DNA of 64,000 bases from Bacteroidales bacterium (GCA_028708845.1 JAQVXZ010000013.1:1-64000), one strand, 5' to 3'. Positions 26,337 through 34,899 are shown, counted from the first letter of the stretch. Made by a program: numbers and translations. Notes: generated by a model not told the origin, from the sequence alone.

Positions 26337-27545
26337 CTATTTTATATCACTTTTTATTCTCCAAGAATAGGTAATAAATGTAAGGAAGAAGTAAACAGCA
26401 GTAAGAATCCAAAGAGTGAAATATTCTACTGATACTTGTGAAAGGTCGGCTCCCATTGTCATCATCCTCGAATAGCCCTGAATGGCGTCGGATGAAGGGA
26501 TAATATGTGAGAATAGCTCCCAAAACTTAGGCATCGCTTCTCTTGGCCACGACATTCCTGAAAGAAAAACAAAAGGAATAGACATAAATAAGTAGAAAGG
26601 TATTGAGTTCTCTCTGTTTTGGAAGAATACGGATATACTCATTGCTAAGAAAATAACAGATAATAGGAATGGGGTTATAAATAAGAATAAGGAGCTTATG
26701 TTTGGAATAAGTTGTGGGAGGTTAAATATCTTTGGAACAATAATTAGCATATAAACCATTATTGGTATATAGGTTATGAAAAATGCTAGCCCTCTTCCAA
26801 ATATTATTCTTAATAGTCCTCTATAATGAGCGTCTCTTGGTATTAAGGTATTTAATTGGTTTTTTTCGGTTGCTGTTCCTGCCAATATTCCTATTCCTAT
26901 TAGTAGGGTTTGTTGGAGGATTAGAATTAATACAATTGGGAGGATAAAGCTTGGATATCCACCTGGGTTGTATAATACGTGTTGAACTGCTTCGAATGGC
27001 TCAGATGAACGTTTTGCATCTTCAATATTCTTTCCCCCTTCAACCATTCTTTGGGTTTGTATTTCTTTTCCCATTTCCTGAACAGTAAAATTGGTAGCTA
27101 AGGCCATATTCCTATACCAAAAGAAACTAGTCATATCATTATAAACGCTTATTGTTGCTTGTTCTTCTTTGTTGATATTTTTGCTAAAATCACTTGGGAT
27201 AAATACAATACCATGAACTTTGGATTGTTTTTGCAAGTCCTTAGCATCCTGTAAAGAACTGCATTTGTGTTTTATCATAACCTCTGGTGTAGCATCTAAT
27301 GAGCGAAGATAGTTTCTGCTAAGTGTTGAATTGGAATTATCCACCACTGCAATAGGCATATCATACATCAATTCCTTATTGTAGATATATCCGCAAACAA
27401 GAGGATAAACAACGCAGGCAACAATAAAAACTAGCAATACTCCCTTATCTGTAAAAATATTATATAGTTCTTTTCTTATTATATGGAATAAATCCTTCCA
27501 AGCTTCTTTGTTTCTTTGAAGCATGTTTCTAAATCTTATATTCAT
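26337..27545 (-). CDS. ABC-2 type permease (exporter subunit, 402 aa)
   Basis: An inner-membrane protein of the ABC-2/YhgE-like type. An N-terminal helix (residues ~35-55, GVLLVFIVACVVYPLV) is followed by a periplasmic domain of ~150 residues. Five more helices follow from about residue 190 (SFILPIVLILILQQTLLIG, then four further ones). It is the last gene of a minus-strand set reading tolC, hlyD, permease, permease; the stop codon of its partner is one base from its start. No ATP-binding gene is in the set. The substrate may be a drug or hydrophobic compound, but this is inference from family. Confidence 0.85.
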   Translation of the reverse strand: MNIRFRNMLQRNKEAWKDLFHIIRKELYNIFTDKGVLLVFIVACVVYPLVCGYIYNKELMYDMPIAVVDNSNSTLSRNYLRSLDATPEVMIKHKCSSLQDAKDLQKQSKVHGIVFIPSDFSKNINKEEQATISVYNDMTSFFWYRNMALATNFTVQEMGKEIQTQRMVEGGKNIEDAKRSSEPFEAVQHVLYNPGGYPSFILPIVLILILQQTLLIGIGILAGTATEKNQLNTLIPRDAHYRGLLRIIFGRGLAFFITYIPIMVYMLIIVPKIFNLPQLIPNISSLFLFITPFLLSVIFLAMSISVFFQNRENSIPFYLFMSIPFVFLSGMSWPREAMPKFWELFSHIIPSSDAIQGYSRMMTMGADLSQVSVEYFTLWILTAVYFFLTFITYSWRIKSDIK

Positions 27546-27546
27546 T

Positions 27547-28713
27547 TTACTCCCTTTTGAAATTTAGTTTAATAAGTGCAGCTCTAAGTCTTGACATAAC
27601 CAAGATAGGAATCAAGCAGTAGGCTATTAGCAGAAGAAATGGCATATAGCTTTCTGATAGGGTTAATCCATTTACTTGAATATTGGAATAGAGATTATAG
27701 TACTGAGTTAGGGGATATAGGAATGTGTAGGGTTTGACGGCAGGTAGCATTGCGAAACTGGGATAGGTGAAGCCTGAAATGGTAAAGCCTAAGACTCCAT
27801 AGAATGCTCCTATACTTAAAGCATCTCTTAACATTGGCAGAACTCCTACAATAAATATACCTATTGCTTGGTATGAAATAATAGTTAGTATTCCTCCTGT
27901 AAGCATTAAGAATACATTGCCTTTTGTTGGAAAGCCAAGAACAGAATTCATTATAAAATAAGAGAAGACTAACATTATTGAATAGATAAAGGTATAGGGC
28001 AATAGCTTTCCTAATAATGCTTTTGGCATAGAACCCCCTGCTGTAATTAGCCAATGTCTTGAGGTTTCAAACTTAAGCTCCACTCCAATAGTATATATGC
28101 AAGAAATAAGGCTCATAAGGAATATCAAGCCAGGCATAATGATTGATGAAAGATAATAGGAATAGTTCATTAGTGGGTTACCAATCAAATGTGAATCTAG
28201 CTTAATGGGTTGAACATTAGCCATAGCCTTTGCTGATTCTTCCCCTTTTGCAAGTCTCATTTTTAGATTAATTCCTGAGGAAAGAGTAACTAATATTGTA
28301 TTTAGCTCTTTCATTGTTGCAGAGCCTGCTAAGTAGTGAGCATATTCAGTATAAAATACAATCTGAGGATTCTTTCCCGATAGTAAATCAGCTTGGAAGT
28401 TCTTAGGAATTAGAACAAAGGCGTAGATGTTTTCTCTTTGCATCTTGTCTTTTGCTTCTTCAAAACTTGAAAGCTTATACTTAATTTCACATGTTTGACC
28501 TGCCTCAATATTCCTTGTAATTTGCCTAGAAGTGGAGCTTGAGTCTAAGTCCACCATAGCAATTGGCAAGTCTGATGGCATCCCTTTATTGAGAAATGTA
28601 CTGAAAAACAAAATTATTATTAATGGAATAAATACCGTCATCATAATATATATGGGACGAGATACCATCTTTTTTAATTCTCTTTTTAGTACTGGAATTA
28701 TTCCTTTTTCCAT
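27547..28713 (-). CDS. ABC-2 type permease (exporter subunit, 388 aa)
   Basis: A partner of the downstream 402-residue permease with the same topology: helix at ~residues 20-40 (PIYIMMTVFIPLIIILFF), periplasmic domain to ~residue 180, then a cluster of five or six helices. Within the periplasmic domain both permeases share the phrase DLPIAMVDLDSSSTSR (here) and MPIAVVDNSNSTLSR (sister), showing they are ancient paralogues. It probably pairs as a heterodimer with the neighbour and is linked to the HlyD-like adaptor and TolC-like channel encoded upstream. Confidence 0.85.
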   Translation of the reverse strand: MEKGIIPVLKRELKKMVSRPIYIMMTVFIPLIIILFFSTFLNKGMPSDLPIAMVDLDSSSTSRQITRNIEAGQTCEIKYKLSSFEEAKDKMQRENIYAFVLIPKNFQADLLSGKNPQIVFYTEYAHYLAGSATMKELNTILVTLSSGINLKMRLAKGEESAKAMANVQPIKLDSHLIGNPLMNYSYYLSSIIMPGLIFLMSLISCIYTIGVELKFETSRHWLITAGGSMPKALLGKLLPYTFIYSIMLVFSYFIMNSVLGFPTKGNVFLMLTGGILTIISYQAIGIFIVGVLPMLRDALSIGAFYGVLGFTISGFTYPSFAMLPAVKPYTFLYPLTQYYNLYSNIQVNGLTLSESYMPFLLLIAYCLIPILVMSRLRAALIKLNFKRE

Positions 28714-28736
28714 TATAGAATGGTTTTAAGTATTTA

Positions 28737-29735
28737 TTATTTAATCTTTGTCCAGTTTACTACAACGCTCATACCTGGTCTAAAGTCCTTGTCTTTTGTC
28801 ATAGGAATACCCCTAACCTCAAAAGTACGAGTGTCATACTCGTCAGTTAGCTTTGTTGCCTTCCATGTTGCATAAGTGCCAAGTACTTTAATATAGTTTA
28901 CCTTTATTTTTATTTCTTTATTGCCAAGAGCAGGAACCTTTGCACTTAGCTCAGAGCCTATCTTTATCTTATTTAGTAAATCCTCTCTAACATTAAATGT
29001 AACCCAAGCATCATCCATATCAACAATATTCATAATAGGTGATCCAGAGCCAACAAGCTCTCCAACCTTAGGAAAAATATCCGATATCTCTCCTGAAATA
29101 GGTGCAATTAGTGTTGTTTCACTCAAATAAGAATAAGCTTCACTAACAGCTCCCTTTGCTCTATTTACTTGAGCCTTTGCAGCAAGCTTATCTTCTGCTT
29201 GAGCGCCATTTAATGCCATTTCATATTGACTTCTTGCAGCCTTAGCTTTTGAAACAGCAGCCTTATACTGAGTCTCTACTTCGTCAAATTTCTGTGAGGA
29301 TATAACCCCTTTCTTATGTAGATTACTCATCCTATCGTAGGTTTTTTTAGCTAATGATTCCCCAGCCTCAGCCATTTCTAACTGGTCTAATGCCCCTGCA
29401 ATCTGTTCCTTTCTTGTTCCCTTTTGAGCCTTCATGCTAATTGCCTTTGCTCCATCCTCTGCAGCCTGTGCTTGGTCTAGCTTAGCATAGATTTCAGGAG
29501 AATCAATAATTACTAATGTATCTCCTTTCGTTACTCTCTCTCCTTCTTTTGCTCTTAGTTCCAATATCCTACCAGGCAACTTACCCGATACCCTAACTTC
29601 ATTTGCCTCAAACTCACCTTGAAGAATTATATGACTAGGTGTAAGTATAAAATATCCTAACAATCCAATAACTATAACAGAGGATATCAATACAATAAAT
29701 CCCATTACTAAGGTCTTACTTTCTTTCTTTTTCAT
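28737..29735 (-). CDS. HlyD-family periplasmic adaptor (332 aa)
   Basis: A membrane-fusion protein that bridges the inner-membrane transporter and the outer-membrane channel. One N-terminal transmembrane helix is at residues ~9-30. The lipoyl half-motifs flank a long coiled-coil hairpin: GRILELRAKEGERVTKGDTL (residue ~55) and APISGEISDIFPKVGE (residue ~210). The hairpin between residues ~75 and 195 is rich in Ala, Lys and Glu. The C-terminal part is the beta-barrel. It lies between tolC and two ABC-2 permeases, with spacers under 35 bp, so a single operon is likely. Confidence 0.92.
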   Translation of the reverse strand: MKKKESKTLVMGFIVLISSVIVIGLLGYFILTPSHIILQGEFEANEVRVSGKLPGRILELRAKEGERVTKGDTLVIIDSPEIYAKLDQAQAAEDGAKAISMKAQKGTRKEQIAGALDQLEMAEAGESLAKKTYDRMSNLHKKGVISSQKFDEVETQYKAAVSKAKAARSQYEMALNGAQAEDKLAAKAQVNRAKGAVSEAYSYLSETTLIAPISGEISDIFPKVGELVGSGSPIMNIVDMDDAWVTFNVREDLLNKIKIGSELSAKVPALGNKEIKIKVNYIKVLGTYATWKATKLTDEYDTRTFEVRGIPMTKDKDFRPGMSVVVNWTKIK

Positions 29736-29768
29736 AAAGCTATATCTTTTCTTTCTTTTACTTAAATA

Positions 29769-31247
29769 TTATTTTCTATTATTCAAATTACCAAGCGATT
29801 TTTCCAAATACACATTAGTCATAATGGAGTTAATCTCCGCATCAATCTCCTCACTCTTTGCCGATATATATGCAGTCTGTGCTTCCATTAGGTCAGATGT
29901 TGTAATCACACCTGATTCAAACCCAATCAAAGCACTTTCAAGGTTTTCTTTGGCTTTTTCAATATTATTCGCTGCCATTATCTTTTGTTTATTTGCTTCC
30001 TTAACCTTAAACAGCATTTGATTTATCTGTAATTCCATCTTCTCAAGAGCCTCTTCCTTTTCTAATTGAGCAATCCTAACACCAATCTTAGCAGTCTTAA
30101 CACTGCGGTAATTCTCACCAAAGTGAAAGATAGGAACCTGAAGACCAAGCCCAATTGTAAACATACCCTTAAATGACTTATCCAAACCATTAAAAGTGTT
30201 TGGGTTTGTAGCTAAGTAATTACCAGTTCCAACAATATTAGGAAGGTATTTTGAAAATGCAATCCTCTCTGCGGACTTCGATATCTCTATAAGATTATCT
30301 AGTAATTGGGTTTCTGTCCTATTATTAAGAGCAGAAGCAATATTAATATCATTATTCAAAATAACCTCCTGCTTTAACAGCTCATCAGAAAGAGTAAACT
30401 CACTATCAATAGGCATAGAGCAGATTTGGCATAAGAGCATCTTGGAAAGCGAAAGACCATTCTCCGCCTTTGAAAGAGTCATCTCAGCCTCATTGAGCTT
30501 AACCCTTACCTTCAAAGCATCTGACTTAGTAGCAACACCCTCATTAACCATTTCCTCAACATTGGAGCTAGTCTTCAAAAGCAATTGGTGGTATTCCTTT
30601 GCTAAATTATACTTATTCACAAGAGAAACAACCCTCCAATAAGCCTCGTCAACCTCTACCATCAAATTTACCTGTGAATTATCTAGTTGTATCTTAGCCA
30701 TCTCCTCCATAATCTTAGATATGCGGTAAAGCTCCAAAATCTTTCCTCCCATAAATATAGGTTGAGTAAACCCAATACCAAGAGTAAATATATTTTGAAT
30801 ATCAAACTCCATAGCTTCTTTTGGCAGTAGGGCATAGTCTTTGAAGATTATCTTTTCAGGATTTGTTGCAGGATTAAACGGCACCCCATTCCTATCAAGA
30901 GGCCTACCATATTGGTCAAATTGATTCCCTATCTGATCAGGTCTAAGAGTAAAGCTACCATCAGGAGCCATTGTCCCCACAGGTAAAAGAGCATCTTCGG
31001 CCATAAGGGATAAGTTCTTAGAATTATAGAGATATGTCCCAGAGGCTTGAAAGTTTGGAAGGAAGTTAGTAAAAGCAATCTTTCTTTTCTCTTGAGCAGA
31101 AAGCAGTCTTTCCTCTGAAATCTTAATGCTCTTATTGTTTTTCAGAGCCATCTCCCTACAATCATTCAAAGTCAATATATTTTGAGCTGTTAAATGATTC
31201 ATTTGTACGAGAAAACTAAATACAATTAGTATTATCTTCTTTTTCAT
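29769..31247 (-). CDS. TolC-family outer-membrane efflux protein (492 aa)
   Basis: Forms the trimeric outer-membrane channel of a tripartite exporter. The signal peptide runs to about residue 21 (HLTAQ). Two OEP repeats follow: the first begins NDCREMALKNNKSIKISEERLL, of which the leading part is the classic helix H2 start; the second begins near residue 310 (TETQLLDNLIEISKSAERIA). An insertion of ~50 polar residues between 85 and 140 is longer than in E. coli TolC. It is the first gene of the operon, with a clean promoter box 42 bp upstream. Confidence 0.92.
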   Translation of the reverse strand: MKKKIILIVFSFLVQMNHLTAQNILTLNDCREMALKNNKSIKISEERLLSAQEKRKIAFTNFLPNFQASGTYLYNSKNLSLMAEDALLPVGTMAPDGSFTLRPDQIGNQFDQYGRPLDRNGVPFNPATNPEKIIFKDYALLPKEAMEFDIQNIFTLGIGFTQPIFMGGKILELYRISKIMEEMAKIQLDNSQVNLMVEVDEAYWRVVSLVNKYNLAKEYHQLLLKTSSNVEEMVNEGVATKSDALKVRVKLNEAEMTLSKAENGLSLSKMLLCQICSMPIDSEFTLSDELLKQEVILNNDINIASALNNRTETQLLDNLIEISKSAERIAFSKYLPNIVGTGNYLATNPNTFNGLDKSFKGMFTIGLGLQVPIFHFGENYRSVKTAKIGVRIAQLEKEEALEKMELQINQMLFKVKEANKQKIMAANNIEKAKENLESALIGFESGVITTSDLMEAQTAYISAKSEEIDAEINSIMTNVYLEKSLGNLNNRK

Positions 31248-31288
31248 TTTCTAGTTATTTATAATTTTTCACGTCTTAATAACTTATG

Positions 31289-31296
31289 CAAAGGTA
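31289..31296 (-). promoter_or_regulatory. Promoter box of the tolC-hlyD-permease operon
   Basis: On the minus strand TACCTTTG matches TAnnTTTG and lies 42 bases ahead of the ATG at 31247. An ATTG at the -33 position (31316-31319 reversed) with a 19-base spacer gives partial support. Confidence 0.55.
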
Positions 31297-31957
31297 TTAT
31301 TATTATATAGAACACCAATAAAATCACCCTAAAAACTCAATCTAATCTATTATAGCATATTTAAATACTATAAAAAGTCAATCTATACTTCAATTAATCA
31401 ATAATATAGACACTCAACCATTTGGTTATCTGTATATATTACCCCAAAACACAAATTCAAGTATACGTCAACCAAAAGAAAGCGAATATTTAAATAAGCA
31501 TAATATTAGTTTTCTATGTTTTTTACCTCCAAGGTTTGCTTGTTAAGTAGGGGTATAAAAATCTAGCATTATCATCAGGATGTAGTTTATTAAGAATTTA
31601 TTATAATAAAATGAAAATTATCGCCTTGCCACATAGATCAAAAGTCAACGGTCAAAAGTCTAAGGTCAAAAGTCAAAGGTCAAAAGTTTAAGGTCTTTAA
31701 AGTCTTTAAAGTCTTTAAGGTCTTTAAGCTCCTTTTTTTTAATTGTTCCGCCATTCTTGATTTCACAGATTTCTTTCTTGATTTCAGCAGATTAACTCTT
31801 GATTCTAGTGTTTTCTTTCTTCGTTTCAGCATTTTCTTTCTGCAATTCACTAATGCTGCGAATTAAGCCCTCCTAAGCTTCCTGTACAATGATTTTCTTT
31901 TTTGGATATTTATTTATTAGATGCTCCCCAAACAAACACTGCGTTAATTTGAAATCC
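31297..31957. other. Long intergenic region rich in simple and tandem repeats
   Basis: No gene was found. It holds the 14-mer and 9-mer tandem repeats at 31636-31728, then a T8 run, then a pyrimidine-rich stretch in which the words TTTCTTTCTTGATTTCA and TTTCTTTCTTCGTTTCA recur (31760-31840). The same CTTCGTTTCA word occurs in other spacers (around 44960, 51901 and 56921). It borders the degraded mobile-element segment. Confidence 0.5.
31636..31728. repeat. Tandem 14-mer (x4) followed by tandem 9-mer (x4)
   Basis: Four 14-base units (GATCAAAAGTCAAC, GGTCAAAAGTCTAA, GGTCAAAAGTCAAA, GGTCAAAAGTTTAA) cover 31636-31691. Four 9-base units (GTCTTTAAA twice, then GTCTTTAAG twice) cover 31693-31728. 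Slippage-prone simple repeats of this type occur between genes in Bacteroidota; no coding role is likely. Confidence 0.85.
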
Positions 31958-32215
31958 TTATCTAGCAAACCATCCTTTTTCAAAGAAGTTATTTGCCTTA
32001 TACTCAGCTCTTATCTTCTCTGGATTCATATCAAAGAAAGCCTTTGGAGGAAGATGATAACCACAAGAATTCCTATGATTGCAAATTCCCACACTATTAT
32101 CAATATACTGATTAGTTTCTGTATCAATATATCTTGTGAAACATCTTGATCTTCCACATTTTGGACAAACGTATCTTGAACTCTGTCCTTTGTATTTTTC
32201 TAATTCTATTGACAT
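31958..32215 (-). CDS. Zinc-ribbon protein, N-terminal fragment of a DUF6371-like mobile-element protein (85 aa)
   Basis: It has a zinc-ribbon-like set of cysteines: CPKCGRSRCFTRYIDTE near residues 17-33, then GICNHRNSCGYH near residues 43-54. This arrangement resembles the N-terminus of DUF6371-type proteins found on Bacteroidota conjugative elements and prophages, which usually continue for several hundred residues into a Toprim-like part. Here the frame ends after 85 residues, so it is probably a truncated remnant. It lies downstream of a small HTH gene and a tandem/inverted octamer site, and next to the remains of a restriction enzyme. Family assignment is from memory and moderate. Confidence 0.55.
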   Translation of the reverse strand: MSIELEKYKGQSSRYVCPKCGRSRCFTRYIDTETNQYIDNSVGICNHRNSCGYHLPPKAFFDMNPEKIRAEYKANNFFEKGWFAR

Positions 32216-32269
32216 TTTGTATTTATTTATTTGTAATTATTACCGTTAATTGTTTAATATATTTTCCAA

Positions 32270-32320
32270 GTGTATCACTGTATCACTGTAACATTTGCCT
32301 ATATATGTTACATGTTACAC
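32270..32320. promoter_or_regulatory. Octamer array, three direct and two inverted units
   Basis: Reading left to right: TGTATCAC, TGTATCAC, TGTAACAT, a 10-base gap, then ATGTTACA and TGTTACAC. The right pair is the inverse of the left type (GTGTAACA). This looks like an iteron or operator cluster. It is placed about 55 bases upstream of the zinc-ribbon gene start (minus strand) and between that gene and the HTH gene. Confidence 0.5.
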
Positions 32321-32335
32321 TCTTTAGTAGTTAAA

Positions 32336-32367
32336 GGGAACACCAATACAAGTATTGATAGTTCCTC
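32336..32367 (-). terminator. Hairpin after the small HTH gene
   Basis: An imperfect stem (AGGGAAC...CAATAC, AAG, TATTG...GTTCCTCT) lies 22 bases past the stop codon of the minus-strand HTH gene; a short T-run follows on that strand. Possible terminator. Confidence 0.45.
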
Positions 32368-32388
32368 TTTACCTTTGCTACTAACTTA

Positions 32389-32628
32389 TTAGTTGTTTTC
32401 TTTTGTAGAACTTTCTTTTAGTTTTTCGTATCTCTTTATTTTTCTTGTTACAGAGCTATGCGAAAGACCTAGTTTTAATCCAATTTCTCTTAATCCAAGT
32501 CCTTGGTCTTGCAAGTATATAATATTGTTATATTCTGTTTCTAAATCTTCCATTGATACTTCATTTGAGTTGAGTTTATCAAAATGAGTTTTAGTACCAA
32601 GAGATACATAAGTAAGGTTTTCGGTCAT
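32389..32628 (-). CDS. Small helix-turn-helix protein (79 aa)
   Basis: A short protein with a sigma-70-region-4 or Trp-repressor-like helix-turn-helix at residues ~40-67 (LQDQGLGLREIGLKLGLSHS, then SVTRKIKRYEK). The N-terminal 25 residues are polar. It is likely a regulator or resolvase-like remnant of a mobile element: it sits with a zinc-ribbon fragment, octamer sites and a decayed restriction gene. It could bind the octamer array at 32270-32320, but this is inference. The start ATG at 32628 is the only reasonable one. Confidence 0.5.
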   Translation of the reverse strand: MTENLTYVSLGTKTHFDKLNSNEVSMEDLETEYNNIIYLQDQGLGLREIGLKLGLSHSSVTRKIKRYEKLKESSTKENN

Positions 32629-32699
32629 CTTAATATTGAAGGCTTGGTTTTTGTATTCAGAGCCTAAGTAATTGGCTTTAACAACACAGAAATGCTTAA

Positions 32700-32930
32700 T
32701 TTGTTGGTCTATCTCTAATTGCTATTCCTTATAACCCTTATGAGCCTAAACTATATTCTCGTTGGACAATGGCGGGAATGTTAGAATTGGATAAAGAATT
32801 AAAAGTTGCTGAAGAATTTTGGGATTTTATTGGTGGAGATGGTGCTTATAATGATTTATTAGATTGTTTTGAAAGAGTCGGAATAGAGATGAGAGATGAA
32901 ATTGATAAATACTTTCTTCGCTTTAAATAA
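32700..32930 (+). pseudogene. C-terminal remnant of a TdeIII-like type II restriction endonuclease
   Basis: An open frame without a start codon encodes 76 residues beginning FVGLSLIAIPYNPYEPKLYS. It continues with RWTMAGMLELDKELKVAEE, FWDFIGGDGAYNDLLDCFE and ends DEIDKYFLRFK before TAA. I recall this pattern (YNPYEP, RWT, EEFWxFxGG, LLDCFE) from the C-terminus of TdeIII/MjaII-type restriction enzymes. A stop codon at 32697 and a lack of any upstream homologous frame mean that the rest has been lost. No cognate methyltransferase gene is in the window. A search against restriction enzyme databases would settle the family. Confidence 0.55.
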
Positions 32931-32933
32931 ATC

Positions 32934-32957
32934 AGACGTGATAAATCGCGTCTCTAC
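32934..32957. repeat. 24-bp stem-loop repeat, copy 1 (AGACG...CGTCTCTAC)
   Basis: AGACG, TGATAAATCG, then CGTCTCTAC. It is a near-perfect palindrome in which inner GAT and ATC also pair. A second copy with a different but also self-complementary centre is at 33031-33054. This stem is reminiscent of small palindromic elements scattered in many bacterial genomes. Confidence 0.7.
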
Positions 32958-33030
32958 AAGTTGTGGTGACAGGAATTAATGGCAATAACAAAAAAATAGA
33001 GGAAATCTAAATACCACATTAAACAAATAA

Positions 33031-33054
33031 AGACGCCCAATTGGACGTCTCTAC
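33031..33054. repeat. 24-bp stem-loop repeat, copy 2
   Basis: AGACG, CCCAATTGGA, then CGTCTCTAC. Outer stem and trailing CTAC are identical to copy 1, and the inner sequence differs but stays self-complementary (CAATTG). It ends 37 bases before the stop codon of the ABC-F gene. Confidence 0.7.
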
Positions 33055-33090
33055 GATTATAATATTGTATATGTCGTAATAGGTTTGCTT

Positions 33091-34722
33091 TTACACTCCT
33101 ACTTCATTCAAGTTCTCTAGTTTCTTTTTCTCTAAGAATTCATAGATGCCGCCTATGTGTTCACGGACTTTTTTGTTACCAAATTCGTAGACTTTGTCAA
33201 CTAGGCCGTCAAGGAATTCACGGTCGTGGGATACTATGATTGCGGTGCCGTTGAAGGCTTTGATTGCTTCTTTTAGTACTTCTTTTGAGGGTATATCAAG
33301 GTGATTTGTGGGCTCATCGAGGATAAGGAGGTTAACGGGTTCGATTAATAGTCTGACCATTGCTAGACGGCTTCTTTCTCCTCCTGATAGTACTTTTACT
33401 AGTTTGTTTATGGCATCGCCTCCAAACATAAAGGAGCCAAGGATTTCTCTTAGTCGTAGTCGTACATCGCCTTTTGCTACGTTGTCTACTGTCTGAAATA
33501 CTGTTAGGTTTTCGTCTAAGAGGGATGGTTGGTTTTGAGCAAAATAGCCTATTTCTACATTTGTGCCTATCTCTAGTTTGCCTTTATAATCTATTTCGTT
33601 TAGTATACATTTTATTAGGGTGGACTTTCCTTCTCCGTTTTTGCCTACAAATGCTATCTTTTCTCCTCTGTTTACTACCATTCCTACTCTGTCAAGTACT
33701 AAGAGGTCTCCGTAGTGTTTGGTTAGGTTTTCTATTTCTAGGTTAAGGGCACTAGAGCGTGGGGCAGGGGAGAACTTAAGTCTTAGGCTGGAGGTGTCTT
33801 CTACGTCTATCTTCACTATTTCCATTTTCTCTAATAGCTTTACTCTCGATTGTACTAGGGTTGCCTTGGAGGCTGTTGCTCGGAATCGGTTGATGAAGGT
33901 TTTGTTTTCTTCTATTATTTTTTGTTGGTTTTCGTAGGCTCTTACTTGTTGGTCGTGTCTTTCTTGGCGTAGTTCTAAGTATTTTGAGTAGTTTACTTTG
34001 TAGTCGTAGATATTACCTAGGGATATTTCTATTGTGCGGTTGGTGATGGAGTCAATAAATACTTTGTCGTGGGATACTAGTAATATTGCACTTGATGAAT
34101 GCTTAAGAAAGTTCTCTAACCACTGTATTGATTCTATGTCAAGGTGGTTTGTTGGCTCATCAAGTAGTATTACGTCTGGGTTTTGTAGTAGGATTTTTGC
34201 TAGCTCTATCCTCATTCTCCATCCTCCACTAAATTCGGAGCACTGACGGTTGAAGTCTGAGCGTAGGAAGCCTAAGCCTATTAGTGTTTTTTCTATTTGG
34301 GCTAGGAAGTTACCACTATCCATTATCTGCATCTGTTCGTAGGAGTGGCTTAGCTTGTTTATTATGTCGCTATATTCGTCAGATTCGTAGTCTGTTCTGT
34401 CCGACATTTGTTTTGTTAGGTTATCTATTACGTCTTGCAATAGATTGATTTTGTCAAATGCTTTCTCGGTTTCTTCCATTACCGTTGTTCCCTCGTTATG
34501 TATCATATGCTGTGGAAGATAGCCTACCGATACATCATCTTGTGCAGAGATTTTCCCTGAGCTTGGTTTGTCTGCTTTTGCAATTAGCTTTAAGAGGGTG
34601 GACTTTCCTGATCCGTTTCTTCCTACTAGTCCTATCTTATCTTTTGAATTTACAAGAAATGTTATGCCATCTAATAATCTTCTGCCACTAAACTCGACGG
34701 TAATTTGTTCTACTGAAATCAT
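33091..34722 (-). CDS. ABC-F family ATPase (543 aa)
   Basis: A soluble protein with two ABC nucleotide-binding domains and no membrane part, of the ABC-F class acting on ribosomes. The first Walker A is GRNGSGKSTLLK (residue ~35), with signature FSGGWRMRIELAK and LLDEPTNHLD. The second Walker A is GKNGEGKSTLIK (residue ~355), with signature LSGGERSRLAM and a second LDEPTNHLD. The linker between domains (~residues 240-310) is the P-site tRNA interaction motif region with charged helices. Length and order fit the YdiF/Uup-like housekeeping subgroup; a resistance role cannot be excluded. It is a single gene between the repeat-rich remnant and the acyl-CoA dehydrogenase terminator. Confidence 0.92.
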   Translation of the reverse strand: MISVEQITVEFSGRRLLDGITFLVNSKDKIGLVGRNGSGKSTLLKLIAKADKPSSGKISAQDDVSVGYLPQHMIHNEGTTVMEETEKAFDKINLLQDVIDNLTKQMSDRTDYESDEYSDIINKLSHSYEQMQIMDSGNFLAQIEKTLIGLGFLRSDFNRQCSEFSGGWRMRIELAKILLQNPDVILLDEPTNHLDIESIQWLENFLKHSSSAILLVSHDKVFIDSITNRTIEISLGNIYDYKVNYSKYLELRQERHDQQVRAYENQQKIIEENKTFINRFRATASKATLVQSRVKLLEKMEIVKIDVEDTSSLRLKFSPAPRSSALNLEIENLTKHYGDLLVLDRVGMVVNRGEKIAFVGKNGEGKSTLIKCILNEIDYKGKLEIGTNVEIGYFAQNQPSLLDENLTVFQTVDNVAKGDVRLRLREILGSFMFGGDAINKLVKVLSGGERSRLAMVRLLIEPVNLLILDEPTNHLDIPSKEVLKEAIKAFNGTAIIVSHDREFLDGLVDKVYEFGNKKVREHIGGIYEFLEKKKLENLNEVGV

Positions 34723-34823
34723 TTATTTTTATTATGAATTTACGTTTTGTTTTCTAGCCCTAATTCATTTTCTTCTTTCTTTGTTCTATTTTTAGGGCTT
34801 AAAAAAAGAATGTATTAGAAAAG

Positions 34824-34862
34824 AAAAAAGGCTGATTAGAAATTAATCTTACAGCCTTTTTA
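34824..34862 (-). terminator. Terminator of the etfB-etfA-acyl-CoA dehydrogenase operon
   Basis: Stem GGCTG / CAGCC with inner pairing (GATTAGA / TTAATC region) flanked by A-runs on one side and T-runs on the other. It lies 38 bases after the dehydrogenase stop codon and can act in both directions. Confidence 0.75.
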
Positions 34863-34899
34863 ATATTAATTTTATTGTGTTTGTGAATTTACCAAGCTT

